This document shows positions 8,175 to 17,574 of a DNA stretch of 43,168 nt, piece by piece. A program made the translations under genes and the position numbers. Origin of the DNA: Akkermansia muciniphila. Its GTDB lineage: Bacteria; Verrucomicrobiota; Verrucomicrobiia; Opitutales; UBA953. The notes under the pieces are model-generated. The model was not told where the DNA came from. It ran no database searches and saw only the letters and a program-made list of their open reading frames with translations. Numbering within the stretch: the first letter of the stretch is position 1; each line of letters starts with the position of its first letter. The DNA is taken from positions 1 to 43,168 of the forward strand of contig CALQLO010000016.1 in assembly GCA_943331445.1 (NCBI GenBank). Direction: 5' to 3'.

Positions 8175-8720
8175 TTACTTTAAAGCCTTATCGATGGCTT
8201 TCTGAAGCTCGTCCGAATCGGGCTCGGTATCAGAGGCGAAACGGGCGATCAGCTTACCGTCTGCACCGATAAGGAATTTATTAAAGTTCCAACCGACCGG
8301 ACCAGGGAAGCCTTCCGCCTTACTCATCATCTTTTCGAAAAGCGGGTGGGGCTTATCGCCCTTAATCTTCACTTTGGCGTACATCGGGAAAGTGACATTG
8401 AAACTTGTCTTACAGAATTTCTTGATGGCCTTATCCGTGCCGGGCTCCTGCCCGCCGAAATCATTACAAGGGAAGCCAGCGACGACGAGCCCTTTGGATT
8501 TATTCGCGTCGTAAAGGGACTGCAGGCCAGCATATTGACGGGTATAACCGCACTCGCTGGCAACGTTGACCACCAGCCAGACCTTGCCGCCCTTGACCGC
8601 ACCGAGCGTGACGTCTTTGCCGTCGATGTCTTTTACGGGAACACCGAGCAAACCGGGGGCAGGCTCAGCCGCGGAGAGTGCAGTCATAAGAAGGGTAAGA
8701 ATTAAAGCGGTGCGGAACAT
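8175..8720 (-). CDS. exported glutathione peroxidase family protein
   Basis: Thiol peroxidase that reduces hydrogen peroxide or lipid hydroperoxides, in bacteria usually with thioredoxin. The 181-residue product begins with a Sec signal peptide (MFRTALILTLLMTALSAAE, cleavage near 18), so it acts in the periplasm. The peroxidatic cysteine C57 sits in NVASECGYT; C85 in GFPCNDFGGQEPG and the WNFNKFLI block are the other family signatures. The sequence is a Cys, not selenocysteine, enzyme. I chose the ATG at 8720; a TTG four codons earlier is possible but unnecessary. It lies 44 bases downstream of the aldo/keto reductase on the same strand, probably last in the clpC stress operon. Confidence 0.92.
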   Translation of the reverse strand: MFRTALILTLLMTALSAAEPAPGLLGVPVKDIDGKDVTLGAVKGGKVWLVVNVASECGYTRQYAGLQSLYDANKSKGLVVAGFPCNDFGGQEPGTDKAIKKFCKTSFNVTFPMYAKVKIKGDKPHPLFEKMMSKAEGFPGPVGWNFNKFLIGADGKLIARFASDTEPDSDELQKAIDKALK

Positions 8721-8764
8721 GACATCATTCAATCCATGGGTAGCCCGGGGTCAAGCGACCGACC

Positions 8765-9694
8765 TTAAGGCATCTCGGCGCCACGCGCGACCGTCACGAG
8801 GTGATACCACTCCTCCCGGGTCAATTCGAGCTGATCAGCCTGCACTAGAAGCTTAATTCGGGCCGGATTCGTGCTTCCAACGATGGGGATCATCCGGGCG
8901 GGGTGCTTAAGCAACCAGGCTAGGGCAATCACCTCACGTGGGAGACCGCGTTCTTGGGCGATGCGGTCCAGCACCGGCAAGACGCAGGCGGGGTTGTAAT
9001 GGGCTTGTCCGGGCAAGAGGTCCTTTCCTCCCGCACCCAGCAATCCAGCCCCCAGTGGACTCCAGGCCAGCGGCGTGACTTTCAACTGCTGGCACTGGTC
9101 CAGCGTGCCATCATGCAGCGCGTATAATTGCACGAGACTCACCTCGACCTGGTTAACAGCCAGCGGGAAGGATAACCGCGACTGAAGGAGCGAGAACTGC
9201 GAGGGACTGAAGTTGCTGACGCCGAATTCGCGGACTTTCCCGGCCTGACGGAGCGCCGTGAACGCACCCGCGACTTCCTCCGCATCCATGAGATAATCCG
9301 GGCGATGGAGGTGGAGGAGATCGATACACTCCACTCCCAGCTGCTTCAACGAAAGTTCCGCCTGACTGATAAGATGCTGGCGCGAGAAATCATAACGGAC
9401 GGGAGCACCTGCCGGACGATGCTTAAAGCGGATCCCGCCTTTCGTGGCGATGGTCATGCCGGCGCGTAAAGTAGGATTTTCGTGGAGGATACGACCGAAG
9501 ACGCGCTCGGCTTCCCCGTCGCAGTAGATATCAGCGTGGTCGAAGAGCGTGTAGCCGGCATCGACGGCCGCAAAGATGGCCGCCTTGGCCGTCGCGTAGT
9601 CGGCTGCCACCTCGCCTTGCGTGGCGATGCGCCAGCAGCCATAGGCGAGCCGACTAGATTGCAATGAAGTCTGACCGATTGACTGAGTTTTCAT
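8765..9694 (-). CDS. aldo/keto reductase (YdhF-like)
   Basis: NADPH-dependent oxidoreductase of the (beta/alpha)8 aldo/keto reductase superfamily. The catalytic tetrad is D52, Y57, K85 and H130, seen in FDHADIYCDGEAE, IATKGGI and LLHLHRPD. The NADPH-binding region follows in the C-terminal third (WSPLGAGLLG and PIVGSTNPARIKLL). At 309 residues it has normal family length and best resembles the E. coli YdhF branch. The substrate is unknown. Same strand as the DUF423/hypothetical genes upstream (84-base gap) and the peroxidase downstream; detoxification of reactive carbonyls would fit that company, but this is inference. Confidence 0.9.
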   Translation of the reverse strand: MKTQSIGQTSLQSSRLAYGCWRIATQGEVAADYATAKAAIFAAVDAGYTLFDHADIYCDGEAERVFGRILHENPTLRAGMTIATKGGIRFKHRPAGAPVRYDFSRQHLISQAELSLKQLGVECIDLLHLHRPDYLMDAEEVAGAFTALRQAGKVREFGVSNFSPSQFSLLQSRLSFPLAVNQVEVSLVQLYALHDGTLDQCQQLKVTPLAWSPLGAGLLGAGGKDLLPGQAHYNPACVLPVLDRIAQERGLPREVIALAWLLKHPARMIPIVGSTNPARIKLLVQADQLELTREEWYHLVTVARGAEMP

Positions 9695-9778
9695 GAGATA
9701 AGATTATTTCGAAAACGCCGGACCAAGGCAGGAAGTCATACCCGCAGGCTTAACCTCCCTACGTCCCTCGTCAGCCTT

Positions 9779-10186
9779 TTAGTTATCCTCCTGCGACTCA
9801 GGGGCCCAAACCGCCGTGAGCACCGCCCTGAACGCCTCGGCGGGGATCAAGGTGTCTTCGCGGTCGATGACCTCGACACAATCGTGGTTATCCCAGTACT
9901 CGCCTTCCTTCTTGATGTTCCAGAAGGCTAGCGCGAGAGCCTGCCATAATTCAAAGCCTTCCAGCTGGCCACGAGGTAGCCAAGCGACCGCGACGGCTAC
10001 TTCCTCCGTCATGTCGGATTCCTCCCAAAGCACGTCAAATTTCCGGCATTCGCTCGGGCCGAGGAACTGCGTCACAAACTCCGTATGCTTCGGGCCTGCT
10101 TCGAGATAATATCGGCAGACCACTTCGCGCTCGGCTGGCTCGAGTTCTTCACCGCCATCATCGTGATAAGTGAATGGGTCCGCCAT
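9779..10186 (-). CDS. acidic hypothetical protein
   Basis: I do not recognise this 135-residue protein. It is strongly acidic, soluble (no signal peptide or membrane span), rich in Glu, Asp and Trp, with two cysteines (in REVVCRYY and PSECRKF) that do not form an obvious metal site. It starts at an ATG 35 bases after the DUF423 stop and ends before an 84-base gap to the aldo/keto reductase, so it sits inside the co-directional clpC run. Reasons to believe it is real: correct strand and spacing in a tight gene string, and composition like a folded protein. Confidence 0.7.
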   Translation of the reverse strand: MADPFTYHDDGGEELEPAEREVVCRYYLEAGPKHTEFVTQFLGPSECRKFDVLWEESDMTEEVAVAVAWLPRGQLEGFELWQALALAFWNIKKEGEYWDNHDCVEVIDREDTLIPAEAFRAVLTAVWAPESQEDN

Positions 10187-10221
10187 GCCTCACCGTCTCG
10201 GGTCAACCGACTTTCGGCAAG

Positions 10222-10569
10222 TCAGGATTCCTGACGAGCAGACCAAGCTAAAATAATCCAGCCCGCGATTAGGCTCGCCCCACCCACGGGCGTAACCGCC
10301 CCCAACCACCGCGGGGCTCCCAACGCCATGGCATAAAGCGTACCAGCGAAGATGGTAGAGCCAATCATCCATAAACGGCTGGGCCACACGGACCGGCTGT
10401 TTATAGCCCCAATGGCGACGGCATGCGTCAGCAGATAGAAGGTCGCGGTCTGCCACCAACCGGCGGCTTCAGGGATTAATGCCAGGCGTTCCTTAAAGCC
10501 GTGCGCACCGAAGGCCCCTAGGGCGATGGCAATCCCTCCCAAGAGGCCTGCAGCGACTGGACGGTTCAT
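10222..10569 (-). CDS. DUF423 family membrane protein (YgdD-like)
   Basis: Small inner-membrane protein of the DUF423/YgdD family, whose function is not established. The 115-residue product has four hydrophobic segments: about 4-22 (GLLGGIAIALGAFGAHG, with the family GAFGAHG motif), 38-57, 66-84 and 89-110. The ATG lies only three bases after the clpC stop, so it is certainly in the clpC transcript. Confidence 0.88.
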   Translation of the reverse strand: MNRPVAAGLLGGIAIALGAFGAHGFKERLALIPEAAGWWQTATFYLLTHAVAIGAINSRSVWPSRLWMIGSTIFAGTLYAMALGAPRWLGAVTPVGGASLIAGWIILAWSARQES

Positions 10570-10572
10570 CGC

Positions 10573-13122
10573 TTAGGCACCGGCATCCGCGCCACTCTTC
10601 TTCTGCGTAAAGACCAAGCCCTTCTCGCCCACGGAAACAATGACTGGCTCCTCCTTGTGGTAGTCAGCCCGGAGAATAGATTCGGCAAGCGGATCCTCCA
10701 AGAGGCGCTCCACGGCGCGACGCAACGGGCGAGCGCCGTATTTCTCATCCCAACCGTTATCGACGAGGTAGGCACGGGCAGCCTCATTGACGACAAGCTT
10801 CACGCCGAGGTCCAACAGGCGCTTGGCCACCTTGGCGACCTCGATGTCGACGATCTTCGTCATGTGCTCCTTAGCCAGCTGCTGGAAGATGACGATGTCC
10901 GTGAGGCGGTTGAGGAACTCCGGCTTAAAGGCCCGCTTGGTCTCGTCCATGATACGGTCCTTCAATTTTTCGTAATCACGGGTTGAATCGACACCAACGT
11001 CGAAGCCGACCGAGTTATTGCGCTGGAGTACATCGGCCCCGACGTTCGAGGTCATGATGATAATCGTGTTACGGAAGTCGACGACGCGACCGAGCGAATC
11101 CGTCAGGCGACCGTCTTCCAGGGCCTGCAACAGTAACTGAATCACATCTGGGTGGGCCTTCTCAATTTCATCGAAGAGCACGACCGAGTAAGGCTTGCGG
11201 CGCACGGCCTCCGTGAGCTGGCCCCCCTCGTCGTGTCCGACATAGCCAGGAGGCGAACCGATGAGACGGGAAACGGTGAACTTTTCCATGTACTCCGACA
11301 TGTCGATCTGGATGACCGCTTCCGTTTCGCCGAACATGCGTTCCGCGAGCGAGCGGGCCAGCAGCGTCTTGCCGACACCGGTCGGGCCGAGGAAGAGGAA
11401 AGAGCCAATCGGCCGACGCGGATCCTTTAAGTCAGCGCGGGAACGACGAAGTACACGGGCGACAACTTCGCAGGCGCGGTCCTGGCCAATTACGGCCGTC
11501 TGGAGATCCTTCTCGAGTTCGAGGAGCTTCTTGGTCTCTTTCTTCTCGAGACGATTAAGAGGGACGCCCGTCCAATCCGCCACGATGTGCAGCATCTCGT
11601 CTTCACCGACGACAATACGCTTCTCGTCGCGCTTCTTGCGCCATTCTTCGAGCATCTTCTCGCGCTTGGCCCGGAGCTTCTTCTCCTGGTCTCGCAGGTT
11701 GGCAGCTTCTTCGAACTTCTGATTACGTGAAGCATCTTCCTTTTGCTGCACGATCTTATCAATCTCAGCCTGGGCTGCGTCGATATCAGGGGGCAGGTTC
11801 AAGGAACGGATACGCGCCCGGGCGCCGGCTTCATCCATCACGTCGATCGCCTTATCGGGTAAGTGACGGGCCGTAATGTATCGGTGCGAAAGGCGGACGG
11901 CGGCTTCGATGGCAGCGTCCGTATATTCACACTTGTGGTGCTCTTCGTACTTCGAGCGGATACCGCGCAAAATCAGCACGGCGTCTTCCGGCGTCGGGTC
12001 ATCGACCTTGACGGACTGGAAGCGACGCTCGAGGGCGGCGTCCTTTTCGATATGCTTCCGGTATTCGGAAAGCGTGGTGGCGCCGACGCACTGGATTTCG
12101 CCGCGCGAAAGGGCGGGCTTAAGGATATTGGAGGCATCCATCGCACCCTCCGCGGCCCCGGCCCCGACGATGGTGTGCATCTCATCGATAAACAGGATGA
12201 TATTTTTGGCGCGCTTGATCTCATCCATGATGCCCTTAATGCGCTCCTCGAACTGGCCGCGATACTTCGTACCCGCGACCATCAGTGCGAGGTCAAGGGT
12301 GATGACCTTACGGTCGAGCAGGATTTCGGGAACGACCCCCGAGGCGATTTCTTGAGCGAGCCCTTCGACGATGGCCGTCTTGCCTACGCCGGCTTCGCCG
12401 ATCAGGACGGGGTTGTTCTTCGTGCGGCGGCAGAGAATCTGCACCACGCGGCGGATTTCTTCCTTACGTCCGATAACGGGATCTAGTTCGCCCGCCTTTG
12501 CCAGTTCAGTGAGATCGCGGCCAAAAGTCTTCAGGAGCGACAACCGCTCGCCGCGGCCGGGGCGGCCGCCTTCTTCCGAAGATCGCCGAGCAGAAGGAGG
12601 CGCGTCATCCGAAGACTCTTCCGCGGGAGGCGGCGTGTCGCCTTCCTTCTTTTCAGATTCGTCCGCGGCCGACGGGTCGATATCGGCCAGAATCTCTTTA
12701 CGGCAACGTTCGAGGTCGACATCGAGCTGCTGCAACACGCGGGCAGCGACGCCCTCCCCTTCCTTGAGAAGGCCAAGCAGGATATGCTCCGTGCCGACAT
12801 AAGCATGACCAAGGGCACGAGCCTCAGTGACCGCATGGGCCATGACCTTCTGCACGCGCGGCGTGAGGGGAATCGTGTCAGGGGCTTTCGCTTCTTCCGG
12901 ACCCGGTCCGACTTGTTTCTCAACGGCACCACGCACCGTCTTGAGGTCAAGCCCCATACGACCGAGCACGTTGACCGCGACGCCTTCGCCGAGTTTAATC
13001 AGGCCGAGGAGAATGTGCTCCGTACCGACATAGTTGTGGTTGAACCGGCGGGCTTCGGCCCGGGCTAGTTCCACGACCTTGCGAGCGCGGGGAGTGAAAT
13101 TATTGTTTTTGTCCTTGTCCAT
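10573..13122 (-). CDS. clpC: ATP-dependent Clp protease ATP-binding subunit ClpC
   Basis: Hexameric AAA+ unfoldase that feeds substrates to ClpP. The 849-residue product has the full ClpC order: two N-terminal Clp-N repeats (about 8-145), an acidic Ser/Pro linker (about 150-190), AAA domain 1 with Walker A GEAGVGKT near 242-249, the coiled middle domain with a UVR-type motif (about 455-500), AAA domain 2 with GPTGVGKT near 578-585, and the C-terminal D2-small domain. Both Clp-N repeats keep the GTEH motif (E35 and E112), the positions that hold phospho-arginine in Bacillus ClpC. This matches the McsA/McsB pair at 2531-4092. It is the first gene of a probable five-gene stress operon running to 8175. 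Confidence 0.97.
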   Translation of the reverse strand: MDKDKNNNFTPRARKVVELARAEARRFNHNYVGTEHILLGLIKLGEGVAVNVLGRMGLDLKTVRGAVEKQVGPGPEEAKAPDTIPLTPRVQKVMAHAVTEARALGHAYVGTEHILLGLLKEGEGVAARVLQQLDVDLERCRKEILADIDPSAADESEKKEGDTPPPAEESSDDAPPSARRSSEEGGRPGRGERLSLLKTFGRDLTELAKAGELDPVIGRKEEIRRVVQILCRRTKNNPVLIGEAGVGKTAIVEGLAQEIASGVVPEILLDRKVITLDLALMVAGTKYRGQFEERIKGIMDEIKRAKNIILFIDEMHTIVGAGAAEGAMDASNILKPALSRGEIQCVGATTLSEYRKHIEKDAALERRFQSVKVDDPTPEDAVLILRGIRSKYEEHHKCEYTDAAIEAAVRLSHRYITARHLPDKAIDVMDEAGARARIRSLNLPPDIDAAQAEIDKIVQQKEDASRNQKFEEAANLRDQEKKLRAKREKMLEEWRKKRDEKRIVVGEDEMLHIVADWTGVPLNRLEKKETKKLLELEKDLQTAVIGQDRACEVVARVLRRSRADLKDPRRPIGSFLFLGPTGVGKTLLARSLAERMFGETEAVIQIDMSEYMEKFTVSRLIGSPPGYVGHDEGGQLTEAVRRKPYSVVLFDEIEKAHPDVIQLLLQALEDGRLTDSLGRVVDFRNTIIIMTSNVGADVLQRNNSVGFDVGVDSTRDYEKLKDRIMDETKRAFKPEFLNRLTDIVIFQQLAKEHMTKIVDIEVAKVAKRLLDLGVKLVVNEAARAYLVDNGWDEKYGARPLRRAVERLLEDPLAESILRADYHKEEPVIVSVGEKGLVFTQKKSGADAGA

Positions 13123-13167
13123 AAAGTTGGGTTTGGGCGAAACGCCCGTACGGGGTTGGTAGCAGGG

Positions 13168-13195
13168 ACTATGCCCGAACCATCCGCAGGTTCAA
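13168..13195 (-). promoter_or_regulatory. candidate clpC promoter with overlapping inverted repeat
   Basis: On the minus strand TTGAAC (13190-13195) and CATAGT (13168-13173) are 16 bases apart, upstream of the clpC ATG at 13122. An inverted repeat GAACC-N7-GGTTC (13177-13193) sits in the spacer, where a repressor would block polymerase. Between promoter and gene the leader holds a small hairpin GGGCG-AAA-CGCCC (13135-13147). It does not look like the tandem-heptamer CtsR operator of Firmicutes. Consensus-based only. Confidence 0.4.
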
Positions 13196-13276
13196 GCGTT
13201 CCCCCGATGTTGGTAATAACCCTGCCTTTTGCCTTTGCCAGCTGAGGGCCCTAGGTGTTTGTTCATTTGCAAAACC

Positions 13277-14278
13277 ATGGGTATCAGCATGCAAGCGGCG
13301 GGCGAAGCCCTCCGAGACCTCGTCAAGGGGCTCAAAGGGCAAAAAATAGCCGTATTAGGCCATATGCGCCCTGACGGGGATTGCATCGGATCGCAGACCG
13401 CACTCTGCCGGATACTCTTGGCTGAAGGCGTTGACGCCATCTGCGTGAATCGCGATCGCATCCCCCCAAACCTGGGGCCTTACGCCGAAGGTGTGAAGTT
13501 CGTCAAAGCCGCCGATTATGGCGCAACCGACCGCATCGCCGTCACGGTCGACTGTGCCGATGCGTCCCGGGTAGGGACGGAACTGCTCAGCAAGTTCCCC
13601 CTCGGCATTCTGGCCAACATCGACCACCACGCCTCCAATCCGGACTACGCTCAGATTAACATCGTCGTCCGCGAAGCGGCCGCAACCTGCCACATCCTCG
13701 CCGCCGGTGCTCTGGCCCAGGGGCTCAACGTTGATACCATCACCGCCAAGGCGCTGCATTTGGGTATCCTAACCGACACCGGACGCTTCTGCTACCGCAG
13801 CACCACCGCCGACGTCTTTGCCATCATCGCCGAACTCGTCCGCCGTGGCGCCGATCCGGCCGAAGCAAACTACCGCGTCTTCGAGCAGGAAAGCCGTGGC
13901 AAACTCGAACTCACCAAGCGCTTCCTGAACACCATCCTTTTCCATGAGGACGGAAAAATCTGCTCCGGCGAGCTTACGCAGGCCGACTACGCCGCGACCG
14001 GCACGAGCAAGGAAGACAAGGAGGGGCTGGTCGAATTCCCCCGCTCTGTCGAAGGCGTTGAAATCGCCGTACTCATGGAAGAAGGCGTCGATGGCATCCG
14101 CGGCAGTTTGCGTGGGCGCGACCCGAAACTTCGCTTAGACCTCTGTGCGGGGAAGTTAAACGGTGGCGGCCACATGCTGGCGGCCGGCTTCAATATGCAA
14201 GGCTGCCGCCTGCCGCAGGATCGCGAAAAGATTCTCGGCATCGTCATCGCCCACTATCGCGAATATTCCGCGAAATGA
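13277..14278 (+). CDS. nrnA: DHH/DHHA1 phosphoesterase, NrnA (oligoribonuclease / pAp phosphatase)
   Basis: Degrades short RNA fragments (nanoRNA) and 3'-phosphoadenosine 5'-phosphate. The 333-residue product shows motif I H29-x-x-x-D33-x-D35 (HMRPDGD), motif II with VDCAD, the DHH motif D116-H117-H118 in NIDHHASN, motif IV GILTDTGRF, and the C-terminal DHHA1 motif GGGHMLAAGF near 295. Start: the ATG at 13277 gives a normal N-terminus; a TTG at 13229 adds 16 atypical residues. The stop overlaps the truB ATG by four bases, so the two are coupled. In many bacteria this gene follows rbfA directly; here it starts 10.7 kb away. Confidence 0.92.
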   Translation: MGISMQAAGEALRDLVKGLKGQKIAVLGHMRPDGDCIGSQTALCRILLAEGVDAICVNRDRIPPNLGPYAEGVKFVKAADYGATDRIAVTVDCADASRVGTELLSKFPLGILANIDHHASNPDYAQINIVVREAAATCHILAAGALAQGLNVDTITAKALHLGILTDTGRFCYRSTTADVFAIIAELVRRGADPAEANYRVFEQESRGKLELTKRFLNTILFHEDGKICSGELTQADYAATGTSKEDKEGLVEFPRSVEGVEIAVLMEEGVDGIRGSLRGRDPKLRLDLCAGKLNGGGHMLAAGFNMQGCRLPQDREKILGIVIAHYREYSAK

Positions 14279-14994
14279 GCGACTCGGTCGACGAGCCGTC
14301 GGGCGTCCTGCTGGTGGATAAACCGCAAGGCATTACCTCACATGACGTCGTGGATAGCGTGCGGCGCCTGTACCAAACGCGCCGGGTCGGTCATGCTGGC
14401 ACGCTCGACCCGATGGCCACAGGCTTACTCATTCTGTTGGTCGGAAAAGCCACAAAGGCCTCCGACCAACTGATGGCTCAGGAAAAAGAGTACCTGGGTG
14501 AAGCCACCTTGGGTATCGTCACCGACACCCAAGATGCCGAAGGCGAGACCCTCGAGACGAACCCGGTCCCGGAAATCACCGAAAGTCAGATCCGCGATGC
14601 CCTCGCCTCGATGCTGGGTGACCAGTTTCAGATTCCGCCGATGCACTCAGCCAAGAAGATTGGGGGCAAGAAGTTGTATGAGCTCGCACGAAAAGGCCTC
14701 GAGGTGGTGCGAGAACCCCGGGCGATTCGTATCGACGCCTTCGACCTCATTTCCTGGCAGAGCCCTAAAATCAACTTCCGCGTGCATTGCACCAAAGGTA
14801 CCTACGTCCGCACCCTCGCCTACGACCTCGGACGTAAACTCGGCCCAGGCGCACACCTCTCGATGCTGCGGCGGACCCGCTCCGGCAACCTAGACCTCAG
14901 CCGCGGACAAACGCTGCAAGCCCTCGGCGCCATGAATGATGATCAACTTCTCGCCGCACTCGTACCGGCCCACGAAGCCATCGGCGCCGCTTAA
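14275..14994 (+). CDS. truB: tRNA pseudouridine-55 synthase
   Basis: Converts U55 of the tRNA T-loop to pseudouridine. The catalytic aspartate is D45 in GHAGTLDPMATGLL; GVLLVDKPQGITSHDVV at the start and CTKGTYVRTLAYDLG later are other family signatures. At 239 residues it is shorter than E. coli TruB because the C-terminal PUA-type RNA-binding domain is missing; such compact forms are known. Start ATG overlaps the nrnA stop; ribF follows after two bases. Confidence 0.95.
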   Translation: MSDSVDEPSGVLLVDKPQGITSHDVVDSVRRLYQTRRVGHAGTLDPMATGLLILLVGKATKASDQLMAQEKEYLGEATLGIVTDTQDAEGETLETNPVPEITESQIRDALASMLGDQFQIPPMHSAKKIGGKKLYELARKGLEVVREPRAIRIDAFDLISWQSPKINFRVHCTKGTYVRTLAYDLGRKLGPGAHLSMLRRTRSGNLDLSRGQTLQALGAMNDDQLLAALVPAHEAIGAA

Positions 14995-14996
14995 GA

Positions 14997-15902
14997 ATGA
15001 GCCTCAGCCCGGCCATCCATCTCGCCATCGGCGCTTTTGACGGGGTTCATCTCGGACACCGCGCAGTCCTCCACTCTGCCCGTGAAGCCGCTCGCGCCGA
15101 CGGCGGAATCGTCGGCGTGCTGACCTATGACCCTCACCCGAGCAAATTCTTGCGGCCCGAGTCCGCCGTCCCACTGATTTTCACGCGAGCCCAGAAAGAC
15201 AACCGGCTAACCGAAGCAGGCGCGCAACTGATTCATCATGAGAAGTTCGACCGCGCCCACGCGGCCATTGAAGCGGCCGATTTTCCGAGGTGGCTCAAAG
15301 CAAACTTTCCCCACCTAAAGTCCATCCATGTCGGTTCTAATTTTCAGTATGGCCGTGGCCGGGCCGGCAATGGCGAGAGCCTGATTACCCATGCGGAGAT
15401 CCAAGGCTTGGGCGTGAGGCTCGTGGCAGCCGTGCAACTAGGCAAAGAGACTGTGAGCAGTTCGCGTATCCGCCAGTGCCTGGCCGCAGGCGACCTCGAC
15501 CTCGCTAACGCGATGCTCCTCCGGCCTTACGAAGCCGAGGGTACCATTATCGGCGGAAGACAACTTGGCCGCACCATCGGCTTCCCGACCGTCAATATCG
15601 CCTGGGAACCCGAACTTAAGCCGGCCTTCGGCGTCTATGCTGTCGAAGTCATCTTTAACGGGGAAGCCATGCCGGCGGTCGCCAATTACGGGTTACGGCC
15701 AACCGTTGAATCAGGGCCAGTCGCGCCCCTACTCGAAGCCCATATTCTGCGCGGCCTAGCACCGTCGACGGGTGACGTCGTACGACTCAGCTGGGTCCGC
15801 CGACTTCGAGCTGAACAAAAGTTCGCGAACCTAGACGCGCTGCAGGCCCAGATTGCCAAGGACTCCGCGCAAGCCAGACAAGTGCTCGGCTTGCAGATGT
15901 GA
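14997..15902 (+). CDS. ribF: bifunctional riboflavin kinase / FAD synthetase
   Basis: Makes FMN from riboflavin and then FAD. The N-terminal nucleotidyltransferase domain starts with GAFDGVHLGH (H18 and H21 of the HxGH motif) and includes SSSRIR near 158-163; the C-terminal flavokinase domain begins near 180 with GRQLGRTIGFPTVNI. At 301 residues the length is normal. The ATG is two bases after the truB stop, completing the nrnA-truB-ribF unit. The stop is six bases from the end of the convergent mpl gene, with no terminator between. Confidence 0.95.
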   Translation: MSLSPAIHLAIGAFDGVHLGHRAVLHSAREAARADGGIVGVLTYDPHPSKFLRPESAVPLIFTRAQKDNRLTEAGAQLIHHEKFDRAHAAIEAADFPRWLKANFPHLKSIHVGSNFQYGRGRAGNGESLITHAEIQGLGVRLVAAVQLGKETVSSSRIRQCLAAGDLDLANAMLLRPYEAEGTIIGGRQLGRTIGFPTVNIAWEPELKPAFGVYAVEVIFNGEAMPAVANYGLRPTVESGPVAPLLEAHILRGLAPSTGDVVRLSWVRRLRAEQKFANLDALQAQIAKDSAQARQVLGLQM

Positions 15903-15908
15903 CCCAGT

Positions 15909-17321
15909 TTAAGCGCCTTGAGCGAACTTCTTGATGATGCCGCCAAAGGCACCATTGGAGAAGAAGATAACGCAACGTGGCGACTTATCCGACTTCACGA
16001 GCGCGGTGAGCTCGGCGAGTAAGGCGTCGTTCGAGGCGGGCGCGAAGCCCTTCTTGCCGGCGGCCGTGATGGCGGCGGCGACGCCTTCGCTGTCAAAGCG
16101 CTCTTCGCCGAGTTTATCGGCGCGGTGAGGCGGAGCGAGGAAGACCTCGTCGGCTTTCTTAAGCGCCTCGCGGAAAGCGTCCTGCATCACCTTGCGGGCA
16201 GCAGTGTTACTGCGCGGCTCGAAGCAAGCCACGAGGCGATGCTTCGGATAGCGGGCCCGCAAGGATTCGAGCGTCAGGTCGAGCGCGGTCGGGTGGTGAC
16301 CGAAATCTTCAATCACCGTGAGTTCAGGGCGGTCGACGAGGACTTGTTGGCGACGCTGGACGCCTTGGAACTTCGAGAGGGAGTCGAGCTTCAGCTTCGC
16401 GGGGTCCTTGGCGTCGAGCAGGAGACCAGCGGAGACAGCGGCCATCGCGGCGTTACGGGCGTTGAAGAGGCCGGGAAGGGCCCACTTCACCCTACCCCAC
16501 TCCTTGCCCTTCCAGACAAGCGTGAAGGACGAGCCCGTGGACGATTCCTGGAAGTCGGCGATGACGGCGTCGTTGGCGGAACCGGTCCCCACGCGCACGA
16601 CCGGCGCCCAGGTGACGTTCTTCACCAAACCGAGAACGTTGGCGTCGTCGCCATTGGCGACAATTGCGCCGTCGCGCGGGACGATGCGGATGACGTGGGA
16701 GAATGTCCGCAAGACATCCTCGAGGTCGCGGAAGATATCGGCGTGATCGAATTCGCAGTTATTAATCGCGAGGACGTGCGGCAGATACTGGATGAATTTA
16801 CTCCGCTTATCAAAAAAGGCTGTGTCGTATTCATCGCCTTCGATGACGAAAGGGCCACCCATGTTCCCGGGGTGTGCGGAATCAGGGAGGTCGCGGGGGA
16901 CGCCGCCAACAAGCCAGCCTGGGCTGGCGCCATTAGCCTTGAGCAGGACCGCGGCCATGCAAGTGGTGGTCGTCTTACCGTGCGTGCCGGCGATGACGAT
17001 ATTGCGACGCTCGTTCAGCAGGCGGGTGCGGAGGAGTTCAGGAAGAGAGACGTAAGACTGGGTGCGCGCCTCCAGCAGCCATTCCACTTCAGGGTGTCCA
17101 CGGGAGGCGACGTTACCGACGACGACCAGATCTGGCTTTAATTGTGCGAGACGCTCGGCCGACCAGCCCTCCAGGATGTCGATGCCCGCACCGCGGAGGT
17201 GATCGGACATCGGCGGATAGATACCCGTATCGGAGCCCATGACCTCATGCCCTTGGGCGCGCATCAGCAAGGCGGCGTTACCCATCGCCGTGCCACAGAT
17301 GCCCATGAAATAGATGCGCAT
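15909..17321 (-). CDS. mpl: UDP-N-acetylmuramate : L-Ala-gamma-D-Glu-meso-DAP ligase
   Basis: Peptidoglycan recycling enzyme that reattaches the salvaged murein tripeptide to UDP-MurNAc. It is a Mur ligase of 470 residues: N-terminal UDP-binding domain starting MRIYFMGICGTAMG, ATP-binding P-loop GTHGKTTTT at 112-120, middle-domain EGDEYDTAFFDKRSKF block (diagnostic for Mpl rather than MurC), and DFGHHPTA in the C-terminal domain. I start at the ATG 17321, where MRIYFMGICG matches the family; a start at 17342 adds seven residues. Its presence implies meso-DAP murein recycling and a Gram-negative type wall. It lies downstream of hpf across a 276-base repeat-bearing spacer. Confidence 0.94.
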   Translation of the reverse strand: MRIYFMGICGTAMGNAALLMRAQGHEVMGSDTGIYPPMSDHLRGAGIDILEGWSAERLAQLKPDLVVVGNVASRGHPEVEWLLEARTQSYVSLPELLRTRLLNERRNIVIAGTHGKTTTTCMAAVLLKANGASPGWLVGGVPRDLPDSAHPGNMGGPFVIEGDEYDTAFFDKRSKFIQYLPHVLAINNCEFDHADIFRDLEDVLRTFSHVIRIVPRDGAIVANGDDANVLGLVKNVTWAPVVRVGTGSANDAVIADFQESSTGSSFTLVWKGKEWGRVKWALPGLFNARNAAMAAVSAGLLLDAKDPAKLKLDSLSKFQGVQRRQQVLVDRPELTVIEDFGHHPTALDLTLESLRARYPKHRLVACFEPRSNTAARKVMQDAFREALKKADEVFLAPPHRADKLGEERFDSEGVAAAITAAGKKGFAPASNDALLAELTALVKSDKSPRCVIFFSNGAFGGIIKKFAQGA

Positions 17322-17387
17322 AGAGCAGATAAAAGCCCTCACGGGCCTTAGGGCGAGAAAGTTAGCGGGTAGGCGCGCTAAACAGGA

Positions 17388-17419
17388 GGGCCCCGGCCAC
17401 CTTGCGGCGGCCGGGGCCC
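17388..17419 (-). other. strong GC hairpin between hpf and mpl
   Basis: Perfect 11-bp inverted repeat GGGCCCCGGCC / GGCCGGGGCCC with a ten-base loop (17399-17408). It lies after the hpf gene and before mpl on the minus strand. The bases that follow on that strand include only a short TGTTTA, so it is at best a weak intrinsic terminator; it may instead be an mRNA 3' end stabiliser or processing signal for the hpf transcript. Confidence 0.6.
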
Positions 17420-17465
17420 GATACCTTACTTTGACTGTGCTAACCTAGCTTTCGTTGTCGGCGAC

Positions 17466-17574
17466 CTGACTGACCGTCCGCTACGGACGCTGTCCTTACT
17501 GCCTTACTGTCTGCTTTCACCGACTTCTGGCCGTACTGACTTCGACTTTCACTGACTTACCAGCCCTCACTGAC
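17466..17574 (-). repeat. degenerate short tandem motif (GTCAGT on the minus strand) downstream of hpf
   Basis: The spacer repeats ACTGAC on the plus strand (GTCAGT on the minus) at 17469, 17535, 17551 and 17569, with a variant ACCGAC at 17519 and related CCTTACTG words at 17494 and 17502. The four copies from 17519 to 17574 are spaced 16, 16 and 18 bases. On the minus strand the fuller unit resembles AAGTCAGTGAAAG. A small hairpin GTCCG-CTA-CGGAC sits at 17476-17488. No reading frame of note exists here. It may be part of the hpf 3' untranslated region or a small RNA. Confidence 0.55.

Noticed and set aside
16125-17141. 338-codon open frame opposite mpl
   Set aside because: mpl shows all family motifs; the opposite frame shows none.
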